A stretch of DNA of 64,000 nucleotides, taken from Moritella sp. 24. GTDB taxonomy: Bacteria > Pseudomonadota > Gammaproteobacteria > Enterobacterales > Moritellaceae. The stretch covers positions 496,001 to 560,000 of the forward strand of contig NZ_CP056123.1 of NCBI RefSeq assembly GCF_018219155.1, in the 5' to 3' direction. Position numbers and translations under genes: made by a program. The first letter of the stretch is position 1. The number at the start of each line of letters is the position of its first letter. Below, piece by piece: positions 50,757-59,497 of the stretch. Below the pieces are notes generated by a model. It worked only from the letters and a program-made list of their open reading frames with translations. It did no database searches and was not told where the DNA came from.

Positions 50757-52049
50757 CTAAGGGGTGAGCTCAGGCTTCTTTTTCTCCGCAGGTTGAACGC
50801 GAACACGTCGAATGACATTGTTTTCGATCTCAAGTACTTCTAACGTATGGTCAGCAATTTTTAGGCTGATGTTAGACTCTGGGATCTCTTCCAAGTACTC
50901 CAAAATTAATCCATTCAATGTTTTCGGACCATCCGTTGGAAAGTGCCAGTTCATTTCTTTATTAATGTCACGTACGTTTGCAGTGCCATCAATAATATAA
51001 CTACCGTCTGGTTGCGCATCAATCTCTTCACTTGCAGAGGGGGCCATCGTTGTCGTAAAGTCACCTACAATTTCTTCTAAGATGTCTTCAAGTGTCACTA
51101 AGCCTTGGATATCACCATATTCGTCCACGATTAAGCCGATACGCTCTTTTTTACGTTGAAACTTCAATAGTTGCACGTTAAGTGGTGTTGCTTCTGGGAT
51201 GAAGTACAGTTCTTTTACCGCTCTTAATAGACTGGTCTTATCAAACTGTTCTTTAAGCAATAGGCGTAATGCATCACGGGTATGTACAAAGCCAACGGCA
51301 TCATCAATTGTGTCACGGTACAGCAATACTTTGGTGTGGGAAATATTACGTAATTGGCGTAATAGAATCTCCCAATCATCATTGATATCAATTGCGATGA
51401 TTTCATTACGCGGGATCATGATGTCGTCAACGGTCACTTTTTCAAGGTCAAGAATACTGATAAGCATGTCTTGGTGACGCTGTGGGATCATTGCACCGGC
51501 TTCATGTACGACTGTACGTAGCTCTTCCGAACTCAATGCGCCATTATCATCATTGTTCACATTGACACGGAACAAGCGTAACAAGCCGTTAGAAATGATA
51601 TTAACCAACCAAACGAGTGGATAAAACAGGGTTAATAACGGACGCAAAATAATTGAGCTTGGGAATGCCACTTTTTCTGGATGTAATGCGGCTAAGGTTT
51701 TAGGCGTTACTTCAGCAAAAATCAGGATAACAATTGTTAACATACCAGTTGAAACAGCGAGACCAAGTGCTTCATTGTCTGCAAATAAACGCATACCAAT
51801 AATGGTGGCAATGGAAGAGGCCAAAATGTTGACTAGGTTGTTACCAATTAGAATAAGACCAATCAAGCGATCCGGTCTGTTGAGGAGTTTTTCTACACGT
51901 TTCGCACCCGTATGGTTATTTTTAACCAGGTGCTTAAGCCTGTAACGATTAAGGGACATCATGCCGGTTTCTGAGCTAGAGAAATAAGCAGATATAAGAA
52001 TTAAAATAGTCAGGAGACCAAATAAGGTCCCCGTTGATATGTCGTCCAA
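50757..52049 (-). CDS. corB: CNNM/CorB-like magnesium or cobalt efflux protein
   Basis: Inner-membrane protein of the HlyC/CorC family (430 residues). The N-terminal DUF21 region has about four membrane segments (1-170 region, with SSSETGMMSLNRYRLKHLV). A CBS pair follows (about 200-330, VDDIMIPRNEIIAIDI), then the CorC/HlyC transport-associated domain (about 345-425, GTANVRDINKEMNWHF). Family members move Mg2+ or Co2+ and are inhibited by nucleotides through the CBS pair. It is next to ypjD and ffh, as yfjD is in E. coli; corB is the name in Salmonella. The ion is not proven from sequence. Confidence 0.85.
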   Translation of the reverse strand: MDDISTGTLFGLLTILILISAYFSSSETGMMSLNRYRLKHLVKNNHTGAKRVEKLLNRPDRLIGLILIGNNLVNILASSIATIIGMRLFADNEALGLAVSTGMLTIVILIFAEVTPKTLAALHPEKVAFPSSIILRPLLTLFYPLVWLVNIISNGLLRLFRVNVNNDDNGALSSEELRTVVHEAGAMIPQRHQDMLISILDLEKVTVDDIMIPRNEIIAIDINDDWEILLRQLRNISHTKVLLYRDTIDDAVGFVHTRDALRLLLKEQFDKTSLLRAVKELYFIPEATPLNVQLLKFQRKKERIGLIVDEYGDIQGLVTLEDILEEIVGDFTTTMAPSASEEIDAQPDGSYIIDGTANVRDINKEMNWHFPTDGPKTLNGLILEYLEEIPESNISLKIADHTLEVLEIENNVIRRVRVQPAEKKKPELTP

Positions 52050-52119
52050 GTGTTATCCTTTGATTACGCGAGTGTATGTATAATAATTAATAGGTGTTTG
52101 TTATTTGTGTCGCTAAGTA

Positions 52120-52920
52120 TTAATGGAGGAGAACCTCTTTTACAAAGCGAGAACCAAAATAGGCCAGTGACAGCAGTATAGAACCAAATAGCGTGCCAAA
52201 TGCAATTTTATTGCTACGCCAACCTTGCTTAAAGTGTCCCCACAGTAATACTGCATAGAACAACCAAGCTAAGATAGACAAGACGGTTTTATGCGCTTGT
52301 GTATGGGTAAATGCATCTTCAAAAAAGATAAAGCTAGTCAGTATCGCTACCGATAATAATGCTAAGCCTATACTTAATAATCTGATTAACTGTTTTTCTA
52401 TCGTCATTAATGATGGCAGTGCAGGGTGCATCGCAATCGGACGTTTATGTTTAAGTTGATAGTCCAAATAAGCCATTTGCAGCGCTAATAAACTCGCGAC
52501 AATGAATGCGGCATAGGCAAATAGTATCACCACTATATGTACAACAAGTGGGGCATTATCACTTAGATTGGAGATGTAGATCGTCGGTAACAGATAGCTG
52601 ATGGCAATCACAATGATCGAAAAACCATAAACGATAGGTAATAAAGGTAATATTTTAAATTTATTGATCGAGAGCGTCATGATGATCGAAATGAATAAAC
52701 TGATCAGTGTTGCAACATTAATGATACTCAGGTTAATACCTGCTGTTGTGACAATATCGAACCCTAACCAGAACAAATGGCAAAGCGTTGCACCCGCACC
52801 TAACATGAAGATAGTACGTATACTCGGCTGCTGCGTTGCCGTTAAGGCTTTAATGCAGTAATAAGTTGCAGCTATATAGAAAATAATAGCACCGAGAGCA
52901 AACAGTTCCATAGGGCTCAC
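52120..52920 (-). CDS. ypjD: YpjD, CcsA-like membrane protein
   Basis: A 266-residue polytopic inner-membrane protein with about eight hydrophobic segments, homologous to the cytochrome c assembly CcsA/CcmC domain. The C-terminal FYAVLLWGHFKQGWRSNKIAFGTLFGSI contains the typical WGH-type motif. In E. coli it lies divergent from ffh and next to yfjD, as here. It has been suggested to be a heme- or cation-related membrane protein, but that is unproven. Start ATG is 209 bases from ffh. Confidence 0.85.
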   Translation of the reverse strand: MSPMELFALGAIIFYIAATYYCIKALTATQQPSIRTIFMLGAGATLCHLFWLGFDIVTTAGINLSIINVATLISLFISIIMTLSINKFKILPLLPIVYGFSIIVIAISYLLPTIYISNLSDNAPLVVHIVVILFAYAAFIVASLLALQMAYLDYQLKHKRPIAMHPALPSLMTIEKQLIRLLSIGLALLSVAILTSFIFFEDAFTHTQAHKTVLSILAWLFYAVLLWGHFKQGWRSNKIAFGTLFGSILLSLAYFGSRFVKEVLLH

Positions 52921-53040
52921 TTTAATGTTGATTTATAGGTAGTTATGCAGTCCAGTATACGCTTGCTCTACCTATAGAGCTATATTCAAATGCATTATTT
53001 GGAAAGGAAAATATTATTTTTTTATAAAACAATGCCTAGG

Positions 53041-53084
53041 CACACCTTGAGAGTGTGATTTTTGCCCTCAAATAAGGTTATAAT
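53041..53084 (+). promoter_or_regulatory. Leader hairpin and -10 element upstream of ffh
   Basis: CACAC-CTTGAGA-GTGTG (53041-53057) is followed by ATTTTT, a weak terminator-like hairpin. TATAAT at 53079-53084 looks like a -10, but no good -35 is at 17 bases. It lies 45 bases before the ffh start. Confidence 0.4.
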
Positions 53085-53129
53085 CATAAGTAATTATTGC
53101 ATTTAATCTAATTTATAACGGATAACGTC

Positions 53130-54530
53130 ATGTTTGAGAATTTAACAGATCGCTTATCGGCAACACTGAAAAACGTCAGTGGCCGTGGTCGTTTGACTGA
53201 AGATAATGTCAAAGACACACTACGTGAAGTGCGCATGGCGTTACTCGAAGCCGATGTTGCTTTACCTGTCGTACGCGCATTTATTAAAAATGTAAAAGAA
53301 AAAGCCCTAGGCCAAGACGTATCGAAAAGTCTGAACCCAGGCCAAGCCTTCATCAAGATTGTTCAATCTGAACTTGAATCTGCGATGGGCGAAGCGAATG
53401 AAACATTAAACCTTGCTGCGCAACCGCCTGCTGTATTAATGATGGCTGGTTTACAAGGTGCGGGTAAAACCACCTCTGTAGCAAAACTGTCTCGCTTCTT
53501 AAAAGAGCGTGAAAAGAAATCAGTATTGGTTGTAAGTGCCGACGTTTATCGTCCAGCGGCAATCAAACAGCTAGAAACATTAGCTGGCGAAGTTGATGTT
53601 GAATTCTTCCCAAGTAATATCGAACAGAAACCGGTAGATATTGCTAACGCAGCAATCGAGCACGCACGTAAGTCATTTATTGATGTTGTGATCGTCGATA
53701 CCGCGGGTCGTTTACATGTCGATACCGACATGATGCAAGAAATTAAAGATCTACATGCAGCTATCAACCCGATTGAGACATTATTTGTTGTTGATGCCAT
53801 GACTGGTCAAGATGCGGCAAACACAGCAGCTGCATTTAATGAGAGCTTACCATTAACGGGTATCATCTTAACTAAAGCGGATGGTGATGCACGTGGTGGT
53901 GCTGCACTTTCTATTCGTCACATTACAGGTAAACCAATTAAGTTTATCGGTATGGGCGAAAAAATTGATGCGTTAGAACCTTTCCATCCAGAACGTATTG
54001 CGTCACGTATTTTAGGCATGGGTGATGTTCTATCACTGATCGAAGAAGTAGAACGTAAAGTAGATAAAGACAAAGCTGAAAAACTGGCGAAAAAAGTTCA
54101 GAAAGGTAAAGGCTTTGATCTCGAAGATTTCCGTGACCAACTTGTGCAAATGAAAAGCATGGGCGGCATGATGGGTATGATGGATAAGTTACCGGGCATG
54201 AACGAGGTTCCTGACGCTGTCAAAGATCAAATGGATGATAAATTAACGAATCGTATGGAAGCGATTATTAATTCAATGACACCAGCAGAGCGTAAACGTC
54301 CTGAAATTATTAAAGGTTCGCGTAAGCGCCGTATTGCAACTGGTTCTGGTACACAGATTCAAGATGTGAATAAACTGCTTAAACAGTTTACGCAAATGCA
54401 AAAGATGATGAAAAAAATGTCGGGTAAAGGCGGCATGAAGAAAATGATGGGTAAAATGAAAGGCATGATGCCACCAGGAATGGGCGGCGGCATGGGTGGT
54501 ATGGGCGGTGGTAAAGGACCGTTTGGTTAA
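53130..54530 (+). CDS. ffh: Signal recognition particle protein Ffh
   Basis: GTPase that binds 4.5S RNA and targets nascent membrane proteins to FtsY and SecYEG. It has 466 residues (E. coli 453). N domain near 1-85; G1 GLQGAGKTTSVAKL near 105-118; DTAGRLH is G3 and TKADGDARGG is G4. The M domain begins near 300 and contains many Met residues with KMKGMMPPGM. The C-terminus is a Gly-Met run (GGMGGMGGGKGPFG), longer than in many relatives. The start ATG is preceded by a weak ribosome site. Confidence 0.98.
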   Translation: MFENLTDRLSATLKNVSGRGRLTEDNVKDTLREVRMALLEADVALPVVRAFIKNVKEKALGQDVSKSLNPGQAFIKIVQSELESAMGEANETLNLAAQPPAVLMMAGLQGAGKTTSVAKLSRFLKEREKKSVLVVSADVYRPAAIKQLETLAGEVDVEFFPSNIEQKPVDIANAAIEHARKSFIDVVIVDTAGRLHVDTDMMQEIKDLHAAINPIETLFVVDAMTGQDAANTAAAFNESLPLTGIILTKADGDARGGAALSIRHITGKPIKFIGMGEKIDALEPFHPERIASRILGMGDVLSLIEEVERKVDKDKAEKLAKKVQKGKGFDLEDFRDQLVQMKSMGGMMGMMDKLPGMNEVPDAVKDQMDDKLTNRMEAIINSMTPAERKRPEIIKGSRKRRIATGSGTQIQDVNKLLKQFTQMQKMMKKMSGKGGMKKMMGKMKGMMPPGMGGGMGGMGGGKGPFG

Positions 54531-54572
54531 TACCCCATTTTAAATCCCTTCTATATATAGTCATTTTATTTT

Positions 54573-54603
54573 AAGCCCTGCTAGTAAATAGCAGGGCTTT
54601 TTT
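54573..54603 (+). terminator. Terminator after ffh
   Basis: AAGCCCTGCTA (54573-54583) pairs with TAGCAGGGCTT (54589-54599) around GTAAA, then TTTT. Strong. Confidence 0.92.
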
Positions 54604-54777
54604 GTTTTTGCTAATTTGTTTTTGATCGGCGCAATTACAACATAATGATTGCTTATAGTATAAATAGCAGCAACTAAACTCGCCATGGAACACAATAAGG
54701 TTGCTTTTAATTAAAATAAGAGTAAAATTGCGCGACTTCGAATCGTCTCATTCGTGAGCACTATTTGAACTAAATGG

Positions 54778-54797
54778 GACCTTGTCAGTGCAAGGTC
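54778..54797 (+). promoter_or_regulatory. Hairpin in the rpsP leader
   Basis: GACCTTG (54778-54784) pairs with CAAGGTC (54791-54797) around TCAGTG, 32 bases before the rpsP start. It could control translation of the rpsP operon; no protein-binding motif is recognised. An open frame running across it from 54782 is not the real gene. Confidence 0.45.
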
Positions 54798-54829
54798 TGA
54801 ATACACACTTAATTTATAAAGAGGACGAT

Positions 54830-55078
54830 ATGGTAACTATTCGTTTATCTCGTGGTGGTTCTAAGAAATCACCTTTCTATACAGTTGTTGTTACAGACAG
54901 CCGTAACGCTCGTGATGGTAAATTCATCGAGAAGCTAGGTTTCTTTAACCCAATGGCTGCTGGTCAAGAAGAACGTGTTCGTCTTGACAACGTGAAAATT
55001 GAAGCTTGGGTTGCTAAAGGCGCTACAGTTTCAAACACAGTTGCTAAGTTAATCAAAGACGCTGCTAAAGCTGCTTAA
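54830..55078 (+). CDS. rpsP: 30S ribosomal protein S16
   Basis: Small-subunit ribosomal protein important for 30S assembly. ATG 54830, with GAGGA at 54821-54825, gives 82 residues, [21 protein letters not shown], matching S16. The upstream open frame from 54782 only adds unsupported residues. [19 protein letters not shown] is a conserved stretch. First gene of the rpsP-rimM-trmD-rplS operon in the order used by most gammaproteobacteria. Confidence 0.98.
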   Translation: MVTIRLSRGGSKKSPFYTVVVTDSRNARDGKFIEKLGFFNPMAAGQEERVRLDNVKIEAWVAKGATVSNTVAKLIKDAAKAA

Positions 55079-55101
55079 TTATCTTAAGGTAAGGAGATCT
55101 T

Positions 55102-55629
55102 GTGAGTTCAACTGACAAACCTATGGTAGTTGGTCGTCTTGGTGCTGTTTACGGCATTAAAGGCTGGATGAAAATCAACTCCTTTACCGATATTCCAGAA
55201 GGAATCTTTGACTATTCACCTTGGCTCATCGAGCAAAAAGGCGAATGGGTTGAAGTGGCGATTGAAGATTGCAAACGCCATGGCAAAGGTTTAATTGCTA
55301 AGTTAGCAGGTGTTGATATTCGTGAAGAAGCGCAGGCCCTTACGGGTGCTGAAATTGCTATTAACGCAGATCAACTTCCAGCATTAGACGACGAATATTA
55401 CTGGCGTGACATCATTGGCTGCTCTGTTGAGACAGACAAAGGTTATACGTTAGGAAAAGTGTCAGATATGATGGAAACCGGTTCTAACGACGTATTAGTA
55501 ATTAAAGCGAATGCAACAGATGCTTTTGGAAAAAAAGAACGGTTAATCCCGTATCTTGAAGGGCAAGTAATTATCAATGTTGATATTACAGCTCAAAAAA
55601 TTATTGTTAATTGGGACCCGAGTTTTTAA
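55102..55629 (+). CDS. rimM: Ribosome maturation factor RimM
   Basis: Helps assemble the 30S head by binding S19 and 16S rRNA. It has 175 residues (E. coli 182), with N-terminal RimM beta-barrel ([22 protein letters not shown]) and C-terminal PRC barrel ([32 protein letters not shown]). The start is GTG at 55102 after AAGGAGA, a strong ribosome site. trmD follows after 24 bases. Confidence 0.97.
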   Translation: MSSTDKPMVVGRLGAVYGIKGWMKINSFTDIPEGIFDYSPWLIEQKGEWVEVAIEDCKRHGKGLIAKLAGVDIREEAQALTGAEIAINADQLPALDDEYYWRDIIGCSVETDKGYTLGKVSDMMETGSNDVLVIKANATDAFGKKERLIPYLEGQVIINVDITAQKIIVNWDPSF

Positions 55630-55653
55630 GACTCATTGTCAGCGGAGGCTAGT

Positions 55654-56400
55654 ATGTGGTTAGGGGTTATAAGCCTTTTTCCAGAGATGTTTGATGCCAT
55701 CACTGAGCAAGGAGTCATCGGTCGAGCAATAAAACGCGATCTGCTTAAGTTCCAAACTTGGAACCCAAGAGATTTTGCCCACGATAAACATAAGACGGTC
55801 GATGATCGCCCTTATGGTGGTGGCCCTGGCATGTTGATGATGGTTCAACCATTACGAGATGCTATCCATGCAGCAAAACAGGCAGCAGGTGGTGAGGCGA
55901 AAGTTATTTATCTTTCACCGCAAGGACGTAAATTGGATCAAGCTGGCGTACTGGACTTGGCAACAAATGAAAAGATGATTTTTATTTGTGGTCGTTATGA
56001 AGGTATCGATGAACGTATCATCCAATCGGAAGTTGATGAAGAGTGGTCTATCGGTGACTTCGTGTTAACCGGTGGTGAACTTGCCGCAATGACGATGATT
56101 GATGCTGTTTCACGCATGATACCGGGTGTTTTAGGCACTCAGGCATCCGCGGAGCAAGATTCGTTTGCAGATGGTCTTTTAGATTGTCCGCATTATACGC
56201 GTCCGGAAGTGTTAGATGGTATGGCTGTTCCTAAGGTTCTCCTTAGTGGCAATCATAGTAAAATTAGCCAATATAGACAGAAACAGTCTTTAGCTCGAAC
56301 GTTAGAACGACGACCTGATTTATTAAGTAACCTAGCTCTGACTGATCTGCAAGAGAAACTTCTTGTTGAGATCGTTCGCGAAAGTCGCGAGTTAAAGTAG
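55654..56400 (+). CDS. trmD: tRNA (guanine-37-N1)-methyltransferase TrmD
   Basis: Methylates G37 of tRNAs to prevent frameshifting. ATG 55654 is chosen because GGAGG is at 55644-55648 and [13 protein letters not shown] is the family N-terminus; the open frame from 55636 is not supported. 248 residues. Knot-fold SAM-binding features are [42 protein letters not shown] and the [14 protein letters not shown] segment. The C-terminal region is the tRNA-binding domain. rplS follows 30 bases later. Confidence 0.98.
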   Translation: MWLGVISLFPEMFDAITEQGVIGRAIKRDLLKFQTWNPRDFAHDKHKTVDDRPYGGGPGMLMMVQPLRDAIHAAKQAAGGEAKVIYLSPQGRKLDQAGVLDLATNEKMIFICGRYEGIDERIIQSEVDEEWSIGDFVLTGGELAAMTMIDAVSRMIPGVLGTQASAEQDSFADGLLDCPHYTRPEVLDGMAVPKVLLSGNHSKISQYRQKQSLARTLERRPDLLSNLALTDLQEKLLVEIVRESRELK

Positions 56401-56430
56401 AGTTTTTCAGTTTATTCTAGGGTATAGAAA

Positions 56431-56790
56431 ATGAGCAACATTATTGCACAGATCGAACAAGATCAAATGAAAACAGATCTACCAACTTTTGCACCAGGTG
56501 CTACAGTTGTAGTTCAAGTTAAAGTTGTTGAAGGTGATAAATCACGTCTACAGGCTTTTGAAGGCGTAGTTATCGCTAAACGTAACCGTGGTCTGCACTC
56601 AGCATTCACAGTACGTAAAATCACTTCAAACGGTGAAGGTGTGGAACGTGTATTCCAAACACATTCTCCAGTGGTAGCAAGCATCACTGTTAAGCGTCAC
56701 GGCGATGTTCGTCAAGCTAAGCTATACTACCTACGTGGTCTTACTGGTAAAGCTGCACGTATTAAAGAAAAATTGGGTAAACGTAAGTAA
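56431..56790 (+). CDS. rplS: 50S ribosomal protein L19
   Basis: Large-subunit protein at the interface with the small subunit. The 119 residues match the family (115-120). The opening [20 protein letters not shown] and the core [16 protein letters not shown] and [20 protein letters not shown] are highly conserved. It is the last gene of the rpsP operon and is followed by a strong terminator. Confidence 0.99.
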   Translation: MSNIIAQIEQDQMKTDLPTFAPGATVVVQVKVVEGDKSRLQAFEGVVIAKRNRGLHSAFTVRKITSNGEGVERVFQTHSPVVASITVKRHGDVRQAKLYYLRGLTGKAARIKEKLGKRK

Positions 56791-56809
56791 TCCATTTTTC
56801 ATGCAGTTT

Positions 56810-56839
56810 AAGGTCCGTCATATGACGGGCCTTTTTTTT
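56810..56839 (+). terminator. Terminator after rplS
   Basis: AAGGTCCGTC (56810-56819) pairs with GACGGGCCTT (56824-56833) around ATAT with one wobble, followed by a long T-run. Confidence 0.92.
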
Positions 56840-56890
56840 GCCTAATTTTTAGAAATCCATTAAATAACACGCCACTTCATGCCCCTGTGA

Positions 56891-57568
56891 TCAGATATTA
56901 AAATGTTTTTTGAGTAGCTGATGAGTAAAGGCTTTCTTAAGGTAGAAGCCGCGTGGTCGCACCTGAATGATCTCCCCTTCGCTGCCATAAGCCTTTGTAC
57001 GTACTTTATTGTTTGCTGCCTTAGGACGAAGCTGTAAATACTTACCATGACGCGCTGTGATCTGTTCAACTTGCCCAAGCGCAATCATATCCATTAGTTC
57101 TTCCCAATCTTCTTGTAACTGTGCATTCTCAAGTGGGTCTGGCTGCCACAGTAATGGTGAGCCGACGATACGCTCTGCTACGGGAATATCTCGTTCGCCC
57201 AGTACTGGGATCCATAATACTTGCTTAATCTTGTTTGCGACGTTACATGTTTCCCATGTAATACCGTGATTACCGGTTAGCGGTGCCACGCAAACAAACG
57301 TTGTTTCAAGTGGCTTTCCTTGTGCATTAATCGGAATTGTTTTTAACTCAACACCTAATGCTGGGAAATCCTGAATCGGTTTACTACCAGCCGTCGCACC
57401 AAGGTGTAGCTCTAATAATTGGCCAATCCAACCTTTTTCTTTACGCAGATCATTGGGTGCGGTGAGATTATGTAGTGCAGCTATTTGCTGTAGGTTGAAT
57501 CCTGCGATTTCTTGTGCGCGATGCATTAGTTCATTAATATCACGGGGTTCGGTAATCTGTGCTGGCAT
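56891..57568 (-). CDS. mutH: DNA mismatch repair endonuclease MutH
   Basis: Nicks the unmethylated strand at hemimethylated GATC sites after MutS-MutL activation. It has 225 residues (E. coli 229). The catalytic D-x6-E-x-K pattern is visible in [15 protein letters not shown], near residues 80-95. [10 protein letters not shown] near the C-terminus is conserved. The presence of MutH implies Dam methylation in this organism. Its 5' flank holds the DnaA-box cluster described below. In E. coli, mutH lies next to rppH, which here is 4 kb away across accessory genes. Confidence 0.96.
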   Translation of the reverse strand: MPAQITEPRDINELMHRAQEIAGFNLQQIAALHNLTAPNDLRKEKGWIGQLLELHLGATAGSKPIQDFPALGVELKTIPINAQGKPLETTFVCVAPLTGNHGITWETCNVANKIKQVLWIPVLGERDIPVAERIVGSPLLWQPDPLENAQLQEDWEELMDMIALGQVEQITARHGKYLQLRPKAANNKVRTKAYGSEGEIIQVRPRGFYLKKAFTHQLLKKHFNI

Positions 57569-57752
57569 ATTAAATTTTTCTTATATTTCAAGGTTTCTAC
57601 TAGCAGAATAACACTTTTAAATCTAGCTGTTAACGGTCGTTTTTCATACAGAATGAGACTTTGATCTCATTTTTATGTTACGTAGATGTTTCGCCTGAAA
57701 GTGTTTGTGTAAGCCTTTGTTTTTAAATGGATTTTATCTAAAGTGGAGAAGT

Positions 57753-57961
57753 TGTGGATAATTTCATCACTGTTTTATTATGTTAAATGGTAATAACGTA
57801 AACTCTTCACAAGGTTATCCACAGAAATGGTGGATAACTTACAAAAGTAGACGCTTGTTTTGTTAATAAACATCGACTATGACCATTAATTAGACCATTT
57901 AACTAAGGTTTTGTTACTTTTCCACACTCAATATGTGCATAAGTACTTATATTGTGGATGA
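57753..57961. promoter_or_regulatory. DnaA-box cluster, DARS2-like
   Basis: Six DnaA boxes lie in 209 bases next to the mutH start. Matches to TTATNCACA: 57753-57761 (minus), 57815-57823 (plus), 57934-57942 (minus). One mismatch: 57829-57837 (minus), 57918-57926 (plus), 57953-57961 (minus). The boxes at 57815 and 57829 form TTATCCAC with GTGGATAA, an inverted pair 7 bases apart. E. coli DARS2, which reactivates ADP-DnaA, also lies beside mutH. The whole gap 57569-58131 holds no gene. Confidence 0.75.
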
Positions 57962-58066
57962 GGACTAAAATAGTGGCTATATTGATGTTTTATTCATCAA
58001 TTGGCGTAGGGGATAATGCCTGCAAGATGGTGTGAGATAGTGCGATAAAGTCGGGGGCTGTTGATA

Positions 58067-58095
58067 TAAAAATACCGAGTACAGTGACTCGGTAT
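58067..58095 (-). terminator. Terminator of the porin gene
   Basis: On the minus strand ATACCGAGT and ACTCGGTAT (58072-58080 and 58087-58095 on plus) form a 9-bp stem with a 6-base loop, followed by a T-rich run that is AAAAA on the plus strand at 58068-58072. Confidence 0.8.
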
Positions 58096-58131
58096 CTTAT
58101 TATTTAGTGTTTTAACTAACGTGAGGGTTAA

Positions 58132-59178
58132 TTAAAAGTAGAATGCTGCTTTGATGTAACCCATGCTTTCGTTTAGTGCTGTACCGTATTGGTAGTCAGC
58201 AGAGAAGCGTGTGTTTTTAGAGTAATCGTAGAAAGCACCGAAGCCATAGAACATACCTGCATCAGATAAAGTGTTAGCATCATTATGAGTTTCGCCATCA
58301 ACAGTATAGTCAGCATCTTCTAACGTGTAATCACGAGATGATACTTGCGCTGCAACAGTTAGTTTTTCAACTAGCTTATAACGCGCTGAAATTTCCCACT
58401 GGTCCATATCTACAGAGTTACGGTTAAATGATGCTGAAGATGCGTTTAAATCTACAGATTCATCATTTTCATTAACGCGGTATTGATTATATAGAGCACC
58501 AATTTTTAACTTTTCAGTAGCTTGGTATTCAGCACCAATATTCCAAGAGTAAGAGTCATTTACTTTACCCCAGAAAGTACCATCAGTACGTAGAAAGCCT
58601 GCACCGATTAATAGACCTTCCATTGGTTTGAAATCTACAGCACCATTGAAAGAACCTGTTTGGCTATTTGAATCATGGATAGCGGTAACACCAGCGTATA
58701 ACTTGTCATTTTTATATTCAGCAGTGATACCGTTAACATCTCCGCCTGCGCCTGTTTCAACTGCGCCTTTACCAAACTCAACCGCAAGATCACCGTAGCT
58801 TGAACGTGCATCAAATACAGAGTCGATTAAACCGCCTTTAACAGTTACACCATTTTCAAATTTTAAACCCACAAACGCTTTGTCTAAGTTAGCATCTTTA
58901 TTCATGTATGCATCAACTTCGATACCACCGAATACTTGACCGTCTTTGTATTTAACGCGGATAGAACCAGCTGTATCTGTATGGTATGTCGCTTCGTCAG
59001 ATTTTTCATTGAAGTGGTAAGCATCGATTGATTGACGTGTATCACCGCCAATATAACCGCCAACTTCCATAAATGCACCTAGGCTTACTTTATCAGTAAT
59101 ATTGCCTGCATTTGCTATTGTTGATGTACCCATTGCTAGAACTGCAGTTACTGCTGTTGCTAAAAGTTGCTTTTTCAC
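58132..59178 (-). CDS. General porin-like outer-membrane protein
   Basis: A 348-residue outer-membrane porin. The start is GTG at 59178, chosen for the GGAG site 7 bases upstream and the product VKKQLLATAVTAVLAMGTST with an ANA cleavage site; the ATG at 59205 would add residues. Alternating polar and hydrophobic strands continue to the C-terminal YIKAAFYF, with final Phe for Bam recognition. Sequence features include VKYKDGQVFGGIEVDAYMN and an acidic loop. It is adjacent to the exported amidohydrolase, with which it could form an uptake pair. Substrate not determined. Confidence 0.8.
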   Translation of the reverse strand: MKKQLLATAVTAVLAMGTSTIANAGNITDKVSLGAFMEVGGYIGGDTRQSIDAYHFNEKSDEATYHTDTAGSIRVKYKDGQVFGGIEVDAYMNKDANLDKAFVGLKFENGVTVKGGLIDSVFDARSSYGDLAVEFGKGAVETGAGGDVNGITAEYKNDKLYAGVTAIHDSNSQTGSFNGAVDFKPMEGLLIGAGFLRTDGTFWGKVNDSYSWNIGAEYQATEKLKIGALYNQYRVNENDESVDLNASSASFNRNSVDMDQWEISARYKLVEKLTVAAQVSSRDYTLEDADYTVDGETHNDANTLSDAGMFYGFGAFYDYSKNTRFSADYQYGTALNESMGYIKAAFYF

Positions 59179-59420
59179 TATATGACTCCGTTGATATAGA
59201 TGCACATTATTTTATGTGCTTAGTACTAATTTATGAGTATAAATACAATGCCGTCTGTAGATAATTAGATGTTCGTCCTGAAATCGGCGCCATAATACCC
59301 GCCAATAGTGAAAGATGACTAGGCTTATTTAAGCGAAATTAAACGACTGATTGATTAATAAGCAGATGTGCTTTTATGATATGAAGTGGTATAACTAACA
59401 TTATGATTTAAAACAGAAAT

Positions 59421-59451
59421 AAAAAAGCCAAGATTAAAAATCTTGGCTTTT
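59421..59451 (-). terminator. Terminator of the amidohydrolase gene
   Basis: AAAAGCCAAGATT and AATCTTGGCTTTT (59423-59435 and 59439-59451) form a 13-bp stem around AAA with A/T runs outside. It separates the hydrolase transcript from the porin. The rest of the 59179-59497 gap should hold the porin promoter. Confidence 0.88.
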
Positions 59452-59497
59452 AGCATCTTCAGGTTAAAACTATCACTTTTAGGTTAAAACAACCTGT

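Noticed and set aside
57569-58131. Chromosomal oriC
   Set aside because: The DnaA-box cluster is dense, but the neighbours are mutH and a porin rather than dnaA, dnaN, mnmG or mioC, and no clear AT-rich 13-mer array is seen. DARS2-like fits better.
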